Source of the DNA: a virus
DNA length: 21,394 bases
Virus record (IMG/VR): IMGVR_UViG_3300028287_000034
Location: 1-21,394 of that record
Direction: 5' to 3' (one strand)
Each line of letters begins with the position of its first letter. The first letter of the stretch is position 1. The notes under the pieces were generated by a model that saw only the letters and a program-made list of their open reading frames with translations, made no database searches and had not been told where the DNA came from. Of this stretch, positions 1-6,999 are shown one piece after another. Made by a program: the position numbers and the translations under genes.

Positions 1-992
1 ATTCTTTTTATAATTGCTTCATAGTCTCTTGATGTAACAGCTCTGTATTGAGACGAATATAATCTTGGTGCATAATATTTAATTGAATCTATTGGTTCAA
101 TATCCCCACCATTGATTGACGATTGATTAGTTGTGATCGTAACAGTTCCTGGATCAATAACCGCACCAGTCGCAGTTTCTAATGTTCCAGAGAATGAAAA
201 ACTAGAAGCACCATTGCCATCTCTTCCATCTGTAATAATATAGTTGGCAGTAATTATAGTTCCATCAGAACCAACAGCATCACCAAGTTTTTTACCAATA
301 AGACCATCACCAAATCGTAATTCATATTTTTCATCTTGAACTTCATTAATGAAGAAAATTCTAGAGTTTTTATCTACATCAAAAATATTTTCTGAAAGGA
401 AATATTCAATACCAAGTCCATCTTGTTCTGTTTTTTTAATGTATACCTTAAGTGTTGATGTATCAATGAAAGAATTATTCAGAACAAATCTTTGATCCAA
501 AGAACCATCATATTGAAATTGTTTAGTTAGGAATATTCCCTGATAAACATTGAGGTTGTTAAAGGATGCTATACCGTCCACAACGTTTGCTGTAACGTCT
601 TCTGACACGGCAAAGGTATATGTAGTATCATTAGCACTCCCTACACACACTATGCCTGCCTTAAGGGTCAATGTAGGAGTGTCTGTGCTGGTTATTACAT
701 TAAATGATATTTGTGCCGTTGATGCGACTCTGGAACGGGGAACATATCCAATGTTACCTGCCAGAGAAACTACATTCTCTCGAAGAGTTGCTGAATCCAA
801 AAAGGATTCATTCACAACCATATTCGAATTGAATGCAGTAATGTAAGTATTATATGCTAACGTATCAATTAAAACTGAAAAATTTGATCCTTCAAAGTCA
901 AAGTCCGTGAATGTAGAGTTAGCACGGAGGTAATCTTTGATAGAAGTTTTTATCTGATCAAAATCTAGATTTGTATATTTTGTAAAAGGCAT
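1..992 (-). CDS. 6: Baseplate wedge subunit gp6, N-terminal part (partial)
   Basis: Structural protein of the T4-type baseplate wedge; gp6 forms the ring that joins wedges and works with gp25 and gp53. About 330 residues are visible, opening MPFTKYTNLDFDQIKTSIKD, and the frame stays open to the window edge, so the C-terminal half lies outside. Recognisable gp6-like features are the N-terminal segment on DYLRANSTFTDFDFEGSNFS and the later RFGDGLIGKKLGD stretch typical of gp6/J-like baseplate proteins. The ATG lies 1 nt after the gp25 stop, which fixes the start and suggests translational coupling. The gp25-gp6 order is as in T4-like cyanophages. Identification is by sequence resemblance and synteny. 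Confidence 0.88.
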   Translation of the reverse strand, partial: MPFTKYTNLDFDQIKTSIKDYLRANSTFTDFDFEGSNFSVLIDTLAYNTYITAFNSNMVVNESFLDSATLRENVVSLAGNIGYVPRSRVASTAQISFNVITSTDTPTLTLKAGIVCVGSANDTTYTFAVSEDVTANVVDGIASFNNLNVYQGIFLTKQFQYDGSLDQRFVLNNSFIDTSTLKVYIKKTEQDGLGIEYFLSENIFDVDKNSRIFFINEVQDEKYELRFGDGLIGKKLGDAVGSDGTIITANYIITDGRDGNGASSFSFSGTLETATGAVIDPGTVTITTNQSSINGGDIEPIDSIKYYAPRLYSSQYRAVTSRDYEAIIKR

Positions 993-993
993 T

Positions 994-1395
994 TTATCTG
1001 GTTGCCTCTAGGAGGAATGAATATTCTTGTGTCGGAAACTCTTGACCAATAATATCAAATATAACTGTTACATTAAATGTATTTTCGTCTGCTATTGGAT
1101 CTACCTGAACGATCAAATTTTCGACTCTATCTTCAAAATTATTAATTGCAATTTCAATTTGGTCCTGAATAACTGATGCAGTACCAAAATCAACGAACTC
1201 GAATAGGCTTCTTCTTACATCAGAACCCAACAAAGAGTTAAAAAATCTCTCTGTTGGGATAGTTTCTACTATATTTCTTACGGAACGACGAATTGCGTTC
1301 TCATTTTTAAGAATAGGAAGATCTTTTGTCACAGGATGAGGCTCAAAAGACAAACTAATGTCCTTGAATGACCGTGATATCCTCTGAATTGCCAT
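994..1395 (-). CDS. 25: Baseplate wedge subunit gp25
   Basis: T4 gp25-like baseplate wedge protein (a lysozyme-related fold without clear lytic activity), part of the core wedge heterotrimer. It has 133 residues, against 132 in T4. Visible family features are an N-terminal DISLSFEPHPVTKDL segment, the central NAIRRSVRNIV helix, the PTERFFNSLLGSDVRRSLFE signature and a C-terminal beta strand pair ending in FLLEATR. It directly precedes gp6 in the direction of transcription. An exact T4-type late promoter lies about 23 bp before its ATG, matching late expression of structural genes. Confidence 0.93.
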   Translation of the reverse strand: MAIQRISRSFKDISLSFEPHPVTKDLPILKNENAIRRSVRNIVETIPTERFFNSLLGSDVRRSLFEFVDFGTASVIQDQIEIAINNFEDRVENLIVQVDPIADENTFNVTVIFDIIGQEFPTQEYSFLLEATR

Positions 1396-1417
1396 TGTTA
1401 AAGAGTTTTCTTAATTA

Positions 1418-1425
1418 TATTTATA
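1418..1425 (-). promoter_or_regulatory. T4-type late promoter (TATAAATA)
   Basis: On the minus strand the octamer TATAAATA matches the T4 late promoter consensus exactly, with an AT-rich flank. It lies 23 bp upstream of the gp25 ATG and overlaps no coding sequence. Late promoters of this form are read by phage sigma gp55 with gp33 and the sliding clamp in T4. It would start transcription of the gp25-gp6 structural unit. Confidence 0.7.
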
Positions 1426-1427
1426 CT

Positions 1428-1604
1428 CTATTCCTGAAGATTCTTCTGCCCTTTCTTCAAATCATCATGCATAATCTCCTGAATTACTCTTTCTTCAGGA
1501 TCTTCAGTTTTTTTAGGTAATGACCAGTAATCTGTGGTCAAACTTGTTGTTCCCCACACTTCTTTCATGTAATTTGTACTTCTATCGACTGGTGAATTGC
1601 CCAT
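1428..1604 (-). CDS. Conserved small phage protein, 58 aa
   Basis: Unknown function. The product starts MGNSPVDRSTNYMKEVWG and ends KKGQKNLQE; it is hydrophilic, without membrane segments or cysteines. A strong Shine-Dalgarno site (AGGAG, 5 nt before the ATG) decides the start. It lies between the 224-aa protein and the gp25 late promoter, so it may belong to the structural block. A 6-bp inverted repeat (CTGATT/AATCAG) lies just upstream of the ribosome binding site. Confidence 0.75.
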   Translation of the reverse strand: MGNSPVDRSTNYMKEVWGTTSLTTDYWSLPKKTEDPEERVIQEIMHDDLKKGQKNLQE

Positions 1605-1661
1605 TTTGCTCCTGATTAGTAAAATCAGAACTTTTTGAGGGGTTACTATCCCTATTCTTAT

Positions 1662-2336
1662 TTATTTTTCACCCTCTTCGGATGAATTTTCACGTTCCTG
1701 TGCAGTCTTCCAGAAATATTCGTCCTCACGTCCCATTCCAAGTCGTTCAAACCCATTTTCAACTTGATAATATTGAGTCGAAACCTTAAAATCCGGCATT
1801 TTTGGTTCGACAGGTGTCAAACTATTGTCAAAAATACGTAATCTATTGTTTGGATACAGTGCATATTGCCCATTCTCAAGTTCAATCAGGTTATGTGACT
1901 TATGTTCGGCAGGATTTTCACTGGTAGCCCAATCAACATAGTCTGGATCATGATGATAGTTATCAATGGTACAAATATAAGTACCTTTGACATTGCCATA
2001 GTCACGGGTATAGCATTCAAAGTCCATTGAACCAATAAACTTCTTATCCACCGAGACAACCCCGTAGTCCATACAATTCCAAAACTGTAGGTTTGGTAAG
2101 TTCATGTCCGGACTTGGTGTCTCAGGGTCTGCTACAAAGGCACTGATGGGCAATTTATCATACATTGCCGCATATTCTGGTAGATAGGTCTCAAAATAAA
2201 AAGCACGTCCAGGAATCGATTTAACCGATACCCAAACGCCCTTTACAAATTCACCATGTCCACTTTGATGATCCGTTAGATATTCTTTACGAACCCATAC
2301 TTCCTGTGATGGAAGATTTACAATCAAACATGCCAT
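1662..2336 (-). CDS. Conserved cyanophage protein of unknown function, 224 aa
   Basis: I recognise this as a protein that recurs in T4-like cyanophages next to the gp25/gp6 block; no function is known to me. It opens MACLIVNLPSQEVWVRKEYL and contains the segments GVWVSVKSIPGRAFYFETYLP, MDYGVVSVDKKF and ENGQYALYPNNRLRIFDNSLTP. The composition is aromatic-rich and soluble, with no signal peptide, and the tail is acidic and charged. Position and late-type surroundings suggest a structural or assembly role, but this is only inference from context. Confidence 0.8.
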   Translation of the reverse strand: MACLIVNLPSQEVWVRKEYLTDHQSGHGEFVKGVWVSVKSIPGRAFYFETYLPEYAAMYDKLPISAFVADPETPSPDMNLPNLQFWNCMDYGVVSVDKKFIGSMDFECYTRDYGNVKGTYICTIDNYHHDPDYVDWATSENPAEHKSHNLIELENGQYALYPNNRLRIFDNSLTPVEPKMPDFKVSTQYYQVENGFERLGMGREDEYFWKTAQERENSSEEGEK

Positions 2337-2364
2337 ATAGTGACAATAAAACTACACTTATATA

Positions 2365-2517
2365 TTATCCTCGTCCTTGTCCACGATACATCTTACGCTT
2401 CCCATTACGAGAAGTCGCGGCATACTTCGTGTGCTTCCCACATCCCTGACGAGTTTTCTTCGGCTTCCCTTCTATAAAACCGTTACCACTTAATCCAACC
2501 TTTGAACGTACTGCCAT
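2365..2517 (-). CDS. Small basic conserved phage protein, 50 aa
   Basis: A very basic 50-residue protein (MAVRSKVGLSGNGFIEG ... KKTRQGCGKHTKYAATSRN ... GKRKMYRGQGRG) rich in Lys, Arg, Gly and Ser. It resembles in composition a nucleic-acid-binding or small ribosomal-type protein, but no domain is certain. I recall close relatives in other T4-like cyanophages. The AAGGAGTT string about 10 nt before the ATG, at the end of the preceding gene, is a good ribosome binding site. It follows the 53-aa gene by 9 nt, so the two are probably cotranscribed. Confidence 0.72.
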   Translation of the reverse strand: MAVRSKVGLSGNGFIEGKPKKTRQGCGKHTKYAATSRNGKRKMYRGQGRG

Positions 2518-2526
2518 AATAACTCC

Positions 2527-2688
2527 TTAATACTTTTTGATTTGTGTTTCTAAATCTTCTGGTCTTGGAGAACCTTTCTGATAATACTCTATCGAAAGGT
2601 CCTCCATCTTATCAAAATACTCCTCCTCCGTCAAGTTCTTATACAGAACTTTCCCTTTATGGAGAATTGTATATTCTGTCAGCCCCAT
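2527..2688 (-). CDS. Small conserved phage protein, 53 aa
   Basis: Unknown function. It starts MGLTEYTILHKGKVLYKNLTE and has a charged helical middle (EEEYFDKMEDLSIEYYQKG). The ATG overlaps the glycosyltransferase stop as TGATG, which fixes the start and implies coupling. The N-terminal pattern looks like a short beta hairpin followed by a helix. No membrane segment or catalytic motif is visible. Confidence 0.72.
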   Translation of the reverse strand: MGLTEYTILHKGKVLYKNLTEEEYFDKMEDLSIEYYQKGSPRPEDLETQIKKY

Positions 2689-3446
2689 CAGATCACTCTT
2701 GTCTTCTCATGTCCAACACGAATCCGTGGATCACACCATATCTTAAATCCTGCTTCGATAGCATCGAGACAGAATGATACATCCTCTCCACACATATCCT
2801 GCACCTCTCCACTCTCAAAGACTTGCATCTTCGGAGCAAACCATGGATACTTAATACCTTCGTCCTCAAATACTCCGTGCTTAATTAGCAACCATCCAAA
2901 TCCTGCATAGTCTACAGTGAACGGTTTACGACGCTTTGTAATACTCTCCCCGGTTTCATGATTCATCACTCCACCACTTTTACGGAAGTCCTCCTCATCT
3001 AACCAGTGTGCAACTGATGTGGTCTTACCATCCTCAGTCATATACCATCCACTCGCAATGTCTTCATCCATTAGTACTAATTGCCAAAACTTCTCTGAGT
3101 TAAACACAATGTCACTGTCAATCCATAATTGCCAATCATAATTTAACTTGCCATCCCATGGAATTTGATCCGGTCCTCGCAATACATTCGCACCTAAACA
3201 TTTGCATCTTGCAAAGTTTACCATCGATGAATAATCTTGCGAAATCTGGATACTTGCTCCGGCCTGTACTAAATCAAAACAAAGTTGTACAAAGTTTTTG
3301 AGATACGTATAAGAAACTCCTCTACCAGGTAAACAAAAGACAATGGACTTGCCTCTTACCATTTCCTTTGCTTTCTCATAGTCCCATTCTGGAGCACTCT
3401 CAGTTGCTTTGGGAGTCTTTGCTTTTACTGTAAATCCTTTAGCCAT
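2688..3446 (-). CDS. Glycosyltransferase-like protein (GT-A type, DxD)
   Basis: Probable nucleotide-sugar-dependent glycosyltransferase of 252 aa, perhaps modifying virion proteins, DNA or host surface sugars; the acceptor is unknown. After a charged N-terminus comes a GT-A-like core: SIVFCLPGRGVSYTYLKNF (about residues 34-52), the metal-binding WIDSDIVF (DSD at 110-112), and near the C-terminus GEDVSFCLDAIEAGFKIWCD followed by a conserved His in VGHEK. These match family-2-like transferases carried by T4-like cyanophages. It is transcribed with the two small genes downstream. Fold assignment is fairly secure; substrate is not inferable. Confidence 0.75.
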   Translation of the reverse strand: MAKGFTVKAKTPKATESAPEWDYEKAKEMVRGKSIVFCLPGRGVSYTYLKNFVQLCFDLVQAGASIQISQDYSSMVNFARCKCLGANVLRGPDQIPWDGKLNYDWQLWIDSDIVFNSEKFWQLVLMDEDIASGWYMTEDGKTTSVAHWLDEEDFRKSGGVMNHETGESITKRRKPFTVDYAGFGWLLIKHGVFEDEGIKYPWFAPKMQVFESGEVQDMCGEDVSFCLDAIEAGFKIWCDPRIRVGHEKTRVI

Positions 3447-3490
3447 AACTTTAATTGAACTACGTCACTATCATAACACTCTATCTATAC

Positions 3491-3661
3491 TCAGTCAAGA
3501 CTTCGAATTATAATACAATCATTCTCTACCTCGATGTTTACTTCTGTTCCCTCGTACCACCCCTTCTCATCACATACCCATTCCGGTATCGTAATAATAT
3601 ATTCCCCACTTACTGGGTCGATCTCTACAGTCGTAAAATTTTCCTGCGGATTTTTTTGCAT
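3491..3661 (-). CDS. AbrB/SpoVT-like small protein, 56 aa
   Basis: Possible DNA-binding or antitoxin-like protein of the swapped-hairpin AbrB/MazE type. The pattern is EIDPVSGEYIITIPEWV, then GWYEGTEVNIEVENDCIIIRSL: a beta strand ending in IP, a helix, and GW..GTEV.I preceding a second strand, as in AbrB-fold proteins. I recall similar small proteins in marine T4-like phages. It might be a transcription regulator, but no operator can be tied to it here. An AAGGTTCAAAG stretch before the ATG gives a modest ribosome binding site. Confidence 0.62.
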   Translation of the reverse strand: MQKNPQENFTTVEIDPVSGEYIITIPEWVCDEKGWYEGTEVNIEVENDCIIIRSLD

Positions 3662-3797
3662 ATCTTTGAACCTTGTGCCTTGTTTTTATATATGAAAAAT
3701 TTTTTTATTAAAGTGATATTGAGATCGGACTTTGGGTCGTTTATAGCTTAAAGTAGTAGGGGGTTTTTATATACGGGCACGGCAACGCATAACATAA

Positions 3798-3815
3798 GGG
3801 GGGCAATCACCCCCC
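3798..3815 (-). other. GC-rich hairpin in intergenic gap
   Basis: A perfect 6-bp G/C stem (GGGGGG with CCCCCC around a 6-nt loop) follows the HicA-like gene by 9 nt on the minus strand. The sequence after the stem is TTATGTTATG, without a proper U-run, so it is a weak terminator or a 3'-end stabilising hairpin. The rest of the gap up to the AbrB-like gene (3662-3797) holds no gene. It does contain two copies of TATATAAAAAC on the minus strand, which are late-promoter-like but imperfect. Confidence 0.45.
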
Positions 3816-3824
3816 ACTGCTGTA

Positions 3825-4022
3825 TCACGAACGAATGCCCCTATCTATCAACTGCCTGCGAACTCCCCTCCTAACTTGATTCATAGCATGAGGACATGAT
3901 GGTGATGAAGGGGCAGTATAAGTAAATCCTATGTAATGCCTAAAGACTAAATGTGTCCTTTGACGTTCTAAGTCATAACCCATAGAATCCATAAAGATGC
4001 GTACTTCTTTTTTGTATTTCAT
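3825..4022 (-). CDS. HicA-like small protein, 65 aa
   Basis: The order of motifs resembles HicA/YcfA mRNA-interferase-like dsRBD folds: a helix (YKKEVRIFMDSMGYD), then LERQRTHLVFRH with the His of the third strand, a strand (GFTYTAPSSPS) and a terminal helix (HAMNQVRRGVRRQLID). True HicA toxins have G-[ST]-H before the strand; here it is RTH. No HicB partner is adjacent, so it may be an orphan or repurposed RNA-binding protein. The ATG overlaps the stop of the nucleotidyltransferase gene (ATGA). Confidence 0.55.
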   Translation of the reverse strand: MKYKKEVRIFMDSMGYDLERQRTHLVFRHYIGFTYTAPSSPSCPHAMNQVRRGVRRQLIDRGIRS

Positions 4023-4924
4023 GATATGGAGAATTTAGTGTTGTTAAAGTTAGCATAACTGAACTGCTCACGATTAACTAACTTAAATGTACCATACTCA
4101 TTAGAGTAGACATAACCCTCACCACCGATTGGAGTTTGTCCGATGTATGCCTTTGGACCATTATTCCGACAGAGATAGATAGCATCTTCTTTTATTGACT
4201 TAACTAATAACCAGAAACTGATGAGTTTCTCATTCATAAAGGTAGAAGCAATGACAGGACGATTCTCACGAATACAAGAATTAAGTTCCTGTTTAATCAG
4301 TTTGGCATCCTTATCTGTTACAAACTCAACGTTCTGTGCCATTACCTTAGCAAAAGAAATTACATCGTCTAAGTCATGGAATCTCTTCAGTCCATCATCA
4401 TAACGACCGGATGCAATCGTTGCTCTGGGTTTTACAAACTTACAATAGAATGTATCTGTAATAGTGAAGTTCATCGGGTGTGCGATTGCATCCCTTAAAT
4501 CACTCTCTGCTGTGTAATACGTATGAGGGGCAATGATAATCTCCTCTTCTACAATGTTATCGAACTGATAGGTGATTGTGTTCGGTGTGTATTCATCAGT
4601 GCCACCGATTCCGATGAAGTCACCCTGAAAGATGCCGTCAGTTAGTGGAAGATAGTCAAGGCAATTATGGAGGATTGCTGCAACGTTGCCCGTGTGGTTC
4701 CTATTAATGTCCTGATGCGATTCGTTGATTTTGATCTTTACTTTGTTGAATACGGACTTTGTACCCACGAAGAAATTACCGGTCGCAGGATTCTTTCCCC
4801 ATACGATTGCCGGTGCCCCATCCATCTTTACTGACAGATTGCCCTCATTACGTAGACAATCAAGAGCACTTAAATCACCGGTGAGAATGGAATCTTCGGG
4901 ATGTTCGATGTGCTTGTTTTGCAT
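4019..4924 (-). CDS. Putative covalent nucleotidyltransferase (ligase/capping-like), 301 aa
   Basis: Looks like a member of the DNA/RNA ligase and mRNA-capping superfamily, which link a nucleotide to an active-site lysine. Visible motifs: motif I KMDGAP with Lys33, a motif III-like strand FQGDFIG (100-105), motif IV EGYV with Glu269-Gly270, and motif V FKLV with Lys281, in the correct order. I do not see a C-terminal OB domain; the protein ends soon after motif V. From memory similar phage proteins carry a DUF name (DUF6267). Substrate is unknown: RNA repair, nucleic acid modification or protein adenylylation are all possible. The 114-aa and 71-aa genes lie upstream in the same direction. Confidence 0.66.
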   Translation of the reverse strand: MQNKHIEHPEDSILTGDLSALDCLRNEGNLSVKMDGAPAIVWGKNPATGNFFVGTKSVFNKVKIKINESHQDINRNHTGNVAAILHNCLDYLPLTDGIFQGDFIGIGGTDEYTPNTITYQFDNIVEEEIIIAPHTYYTAESDLRDAIAHPMNFTITDTFYCKFVKPRATIASGRYDDGLKRFHDLDDVISFAKVMAQNVEFVTDKDAKLIKQELNSCIRENRPVIASTFMNEKLISFWLLVKSIKEDAIYLCRNNGPKAYIGQTPIGGEGYVYSNEYGTFKLVNREQFSYANFNNTKFSIS

Positions 4925-4966
4925 AATGTTGAGAAAAAAGTGAATGAATAAGGTGGGGAGTTTGTA

Positions 4967-5182
4967 TCAGATAGGGAAGGAAATATTCTTTGCCTCAGGA
5001 TTGCAACGATATTTGCCGGGGTCACTACCTTTGAAGGACGAACATGCACCGGCATGGATATAAGCAGGAACTGCTACGTTATCACTGGAAACCCACAAAG
5101 TGCGACGGGTAGTGATTGAAGAGGCAATGCGGAACATATTAGAGAATGATGAGAATGAGAACGATTGAGTAAAATCGGGCAT
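4967..5182 (-). CDS. Conserved phage protein, 71 aa
   Basis: Unknown function. The product begins MPDFTQSFSFSSFSNMFRIA and contains TTRRTLWVSSDNVAVPAYIH and a Cys-containing tail (GACSSFKGSDPGKYRCNPEA). Two cysteines about 16 residues apart might bind metal. The start codon sits inside a perfect 6-bp inverted repeat (GGGCAT/ATGCCC), and there is no clear Shine-Dalgarno site, so translation may be structure-dependent. It follows the 114-aa gene in the same operon. Confidence 0.6.
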   Translation of the reverse strand: MPDFTQSFSFSSFSNMFRIASSITTRRTLWVSSDNVAVPAYIHAGACSSFKGSDPGKYRCNPEAKNISFPI

Positions 5183-5194
5183 AACATGATGCCC
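5177..5194 (-). other. Inverted repeat enclosing a start codon
   Basis: GGGCAT and ATGCCC form a perfect 6-bp stem with a 6-nt loop. On the minus strand the 3' arm carries the ATG of the 71-aa gene. It could act as a weak terminator for the upstream gene or mask the start codon; the run after the stem (GATTTTAC) is too poor for a convincing terminator. Confidence 0.5.
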
Positions 5195-5212
5195 ATTCTT
5201 TTTTAGTTTTAA

Positions 5213-5557
5213 TCATGCAAGACGCATACCTGAAGTGAACTTAACGGTTTGCATTTCGTTGAATGTTTCATTAAAGACACGAACAAACCAGGTCCAATTC
5301 TGTTGATATACCCGCTCATTCTTTGTTCCACAGGTATATCCAAATGCGTTAAGAAGTGCATTTAGACGGGATTTTGTGGTCTGTGATTGATAACCACCAT
5401 CATAAAGTTTCAGTGAATCTTCATCAATCTCAGCAATCAAGTTGCCATGAAGATAAACCTTTGAGATACCATCTTCAAGGGTGACTGTTGTGTTCGCAGA
5501 TGTCCAGTTAGTGTTATCTTTGATTGCTTGGATCATCTGGGTTTCGATTTTGCGCAT
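5213..5557 (-). CDS. Conserved cyanophage protein, 114 aa
   Basis: I recognise this family as widespread in marine T4-like phages, but without known function. Visible parts: an N-terminal helix (MRKIETQMIQAIKDNTNW), a beta-rich core (TVTLEDGISKVYLHGNLIAEI, LKLYDGGYQSQTTKSRLNALL) and an aromatic C-terminus (QQNWTWFVRVFNETFNEM). No membrane segment or catalytic triad is apparent. It is the first gene after promoter cassette P1, with an untranslated leader of roughly 50 nt, and probably heads the unit continuing into the 71-aa, nucleotidyltransferase and HicA-like genes. Confidence 0.82.
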   Translation of the reverse strand: MRKIETQMIQAIKDNTNWTSANTTVTLEDGISKVYLHGNLIAEIDEDSLKLYDGGYQSQTTKSRLNALLNAFGYTCGTKNERVYQQNWTWFVRVFNETFNEMQTVKFTSGMRLA

Positions 5558-5615
5558 GAGAGGCAGGTAGAAAGGTCTGAGAGGTGTGGTGAGGTGCTGT
5601 CCCCTCCACTTCTAT

Positions 5616-5673
5616 AGAATACACGATTTTGAGGTCTGTGCCGGAACCTTGTGCCAGTTTGACCGACTGTCCA
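5616..5673 (-). promoter_or_regulatory. Promoter cassette P1 (dyad + 28 bp + TATTCT)
   Basis: Read on the minus strand: a 24-bp imperfect dyad (TGGACAGTC ... ACTGGCACA, 5650-5673), a 28-bp spacer, then -10 TATTCT (5616-5621) preceded by AAAATCGTG. No -35 hexamer is visible. It is 59-bp identical with P2 and shares its downstream half with P3 and P5. It should drive the 114-aa gene. Confidence 0.65.
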
Positions 5674-5740
5674 CTCTCGGCCGCTCTGAGTATCATTTAG
5701 TGATACTCCAGTTAGTGTTAGTTAGTGAGTTGAGTAAGTG

Positions 5741-5893
5741 TTACTCAGGTCTAAGTTTTACAGTATAAATCTCAAAGTTTGGATGCAATTCTTTGCATCT
5801 TGCATATGCTTCGTCAGCAGTTTCTATCATGTAAGAAAGCACGTCGCGCATCTGTTTTTTAGTGTCGTAACCGTAGCAATTCCAGACAGGCAT
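5741..5893 (-). CDS. Hypothetical phage protein, 50 aa
   Basis: Unknown function. It begins MPVWNCYGYDTKKQMRDVLSY and ends FEIYTVKLRPE, a helix-strand pattern with about 15 charged residues. There is no strong Shine-Dalgarno site. The leader is the ATTC-repeat spacer typical of this region, and its stop codon lies in one of the AGTAACACTTACT motifs. Third gene of the unit starting at P2. Confidence 0.65.
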   Translation of the reverse strand: MPVWNCYGYDTKKQMRDVLSYMIETADEAYARCKELHPNFEIYTVKLRPE

Positions 5894-5932
5894 GTGATTT
5901 AGTGAATGAATGAATGAATGAGTAAGTGTTAC

Positions 5933-6172
5933 TTAGCAGAGCACATAGTTGCTCAAATCATTACGATTATCACAAGATGTCCAGGTATCGTAAAAAGAAT
6001 CCCATGCCGTTTCGTTATCAACAAAGGAATTGATTTCCAGCATCTCACATACCCAATCATATGCCATATCTACATCGGCATTTGTATCATTCACGAAGGC
6101 AATCATTTGCCCCATGATATCATTCCAAGTTGCTTGGAATTCAGGGGAAAGGTTGAAGATTGGAGTTGACAT
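5933..6172 (-). CDS. Hypothetical phage protein, 79 aa
   Basis: Unknown function. An acidic, Trp-rich and probably helical protein (PEFQATWNDIMGQMIAFVND, then ADVDMAYDWVCEMLEI, then DSFYDTWTSCDNRND). No membrane segment. Its stop is followed by the repeated spacer sequence seen after neighbouring genes. It lies in the P2 transcription unit between the 63-aa and 50-aa genes. Confidence 0.68.
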   Translation of the reverse strand: MSTPIFNLSPEFQATWNDIMGQMIAFVNDTNADVDMAYDWVCEMLEINSFVDNETAWDSFYDTWTSCDNRNDLSNYVLC

Positions 6173-6206
6173 TTTGTTAGTTAAAGAATGAATGAGTAAG
6201 TGTTAG

Positions 6207-6398
6207 TTAGTGTGAGTAAGTTCCCATATGATCACCTAATTCAATAACAGTATGTCCGAGGTAATCTTCAACCCAGACAATGGAATTAAACTCTTCGAAC
6301 ATCGAATAAGCAACATCGATAGCATGATCCTGAGAGGAGCAATGCTCCGTTTCGTTGAACTCAGGGCAATGAACTGTGTAAACCAAAATCGAACTCAT
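6207..6398 (-). CDS. Hypothetical phage protein, 63 aa
   Basis: Unknown function. The chosen start (MSSILVYTVHCPEFNE) lies 16 nt after the -10 box of P2; an upstream GTG in frame would fall inside the -10 and is rejected. The pattern looks like a small alpha/beta fold: strand (ILVYTVHCPEF), helix (QDHAIDVAYSMFEEF), strand (SIVWVEDYLGHTVIEL). The short distance to the promoter implies a leader of under 12 nt. Confidence 0.68.
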   Translation of the reverse strand: MSSILVYTVHCPEFNETEHCSSQDHAIDVAYSMFEEFNSIVWVEDYLGHTVIELGDHMGTYSH

Positions 6399-6413
6399 TT
6401 CTTTGACCCTTCT

Positions 6414-6471
6414 ACAATACACGATTTTGAGGTCTGTGCCGGAACCTTGTGCCAGTTTGACCGACTGTCCA
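6414..6471 (-). promoter_or_regulatory. Promoter cassette P2 (dyad + 28 bp + TATTGT)
   Basis: Minus strand: dyad at 6448-6471, 28-bp spacer, -10 TATTGT at 6414-6419. Positions 6416-6474 are identical to 5618-5676 of P1 over 59 bp, which is the longest exact repeat noticed in the window. It drives the 63-aa, 79-aa and 50-aa genes. Confidence 0.65.
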
Positions 6472-6492
6472 CTCGCGGCTGACCGGTTTGTG

Positions 6493-6600
6493 TTACTTAG
6501 TGTGAGGTGAGTTAATAACTGTAACCCAGTTAGTTGGGGGTGATAGTTTGTTCGATACTTTCACCCACCGACCTTTAAAACGAACGAGAGTAAATTTCAT
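6493..6600 (-). CDS. Very small basic protein, 35 aa
   Basis: A 35-residue product (MKFTLVRFKGRWVKVSNKLS, ending VTVINSPHTK) whose ATG overlaps the stop of the 49-aa gene as TGATG. Basic, with two beta-strand-like stretches. The coupling and in-frame length make it credible although short. Last gene before P2. Confidence 0.55.
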   Translation of the reverse strand: MKFTLVRFKGRWVKVSNKLSPPTNWVTVINSPHTK

Positions 6601-6749
6601 CAGTAATCTATCTTACCGTTGAGATATCCTTCCACATCAAACTTCTTATCATCTTCATACTCTTCTTTGTATTCAATCACATCATAAATCTCACCGGGCA
6701 TGTCATTAATCTCAGAGAAAATGTCAGTGTCGAAAGTGTCGTAATCCAT
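6600..6749 (-). CDS. Acidic small protein, 49 aa
   Basis: Unknown function. Strongly acidic and Tyr-rich (MDYDTFDTDIFSEINDMPGE, then YDVIEYKEEYEDDKKF). Such small acidic proteins are common among phage early host-takeover genes, but nothing specific supports a role. The leader has an AT-rich stretch without a strong ribosome site. Coupled to the 35-aa gene downstream. Confidence 0.6.
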   Translation of the reverse strand: MDYDTFDTDIFSEINDMPGEIYDVIEYKEEYEDDKKFDVEGYLNGKIDY

Positions 6750-6785
6750 TTTAAAAAGTGTTAGTGAGTGTGAGTTGATTAAGTG

Positions 6786-6959
6786 TTACTGTATAACTTT
6801 CTCAACGATTTTCACATTTTCAATTTCGTATTCAGACGTAATTTTTTCTTCCTTATAACGTTCAGCATCAGAATAATCAGAAAAAACTTTACATCCCTCA
6901 GCATCTTCAAAATCATATCTGTCACCAATGATCACGGTGTATACGACGTAAACTTTCAT
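6786..6959 (-). CDS. Hypothetical phage protein, 57 aa
   Basis: Unknown function. MKVYVVYTVIIGDRYDFEDA, then VFSDYSDAERYKEEKITSEY, then ENVKIVEKVIQ: a beta-beta-alpha-beta pattern, like many small phage early proteins. A Shine-Dalgarno site (AGGA in AATCAGGAACAAAAATG) supports the start. Second gene in the P3 unit. Confidence 0.68.
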   Translation of the reverse strand: MKVYVVYTVIIGDRYDFEDAEGCKVFSDYSDAERYKEEKITSEYEIENVKIVEKVIQ

Positions 6960-6999
6960 TTTTGTTCCTGATTAGAGTGAGTGAATGAGTAAGTGTTAC

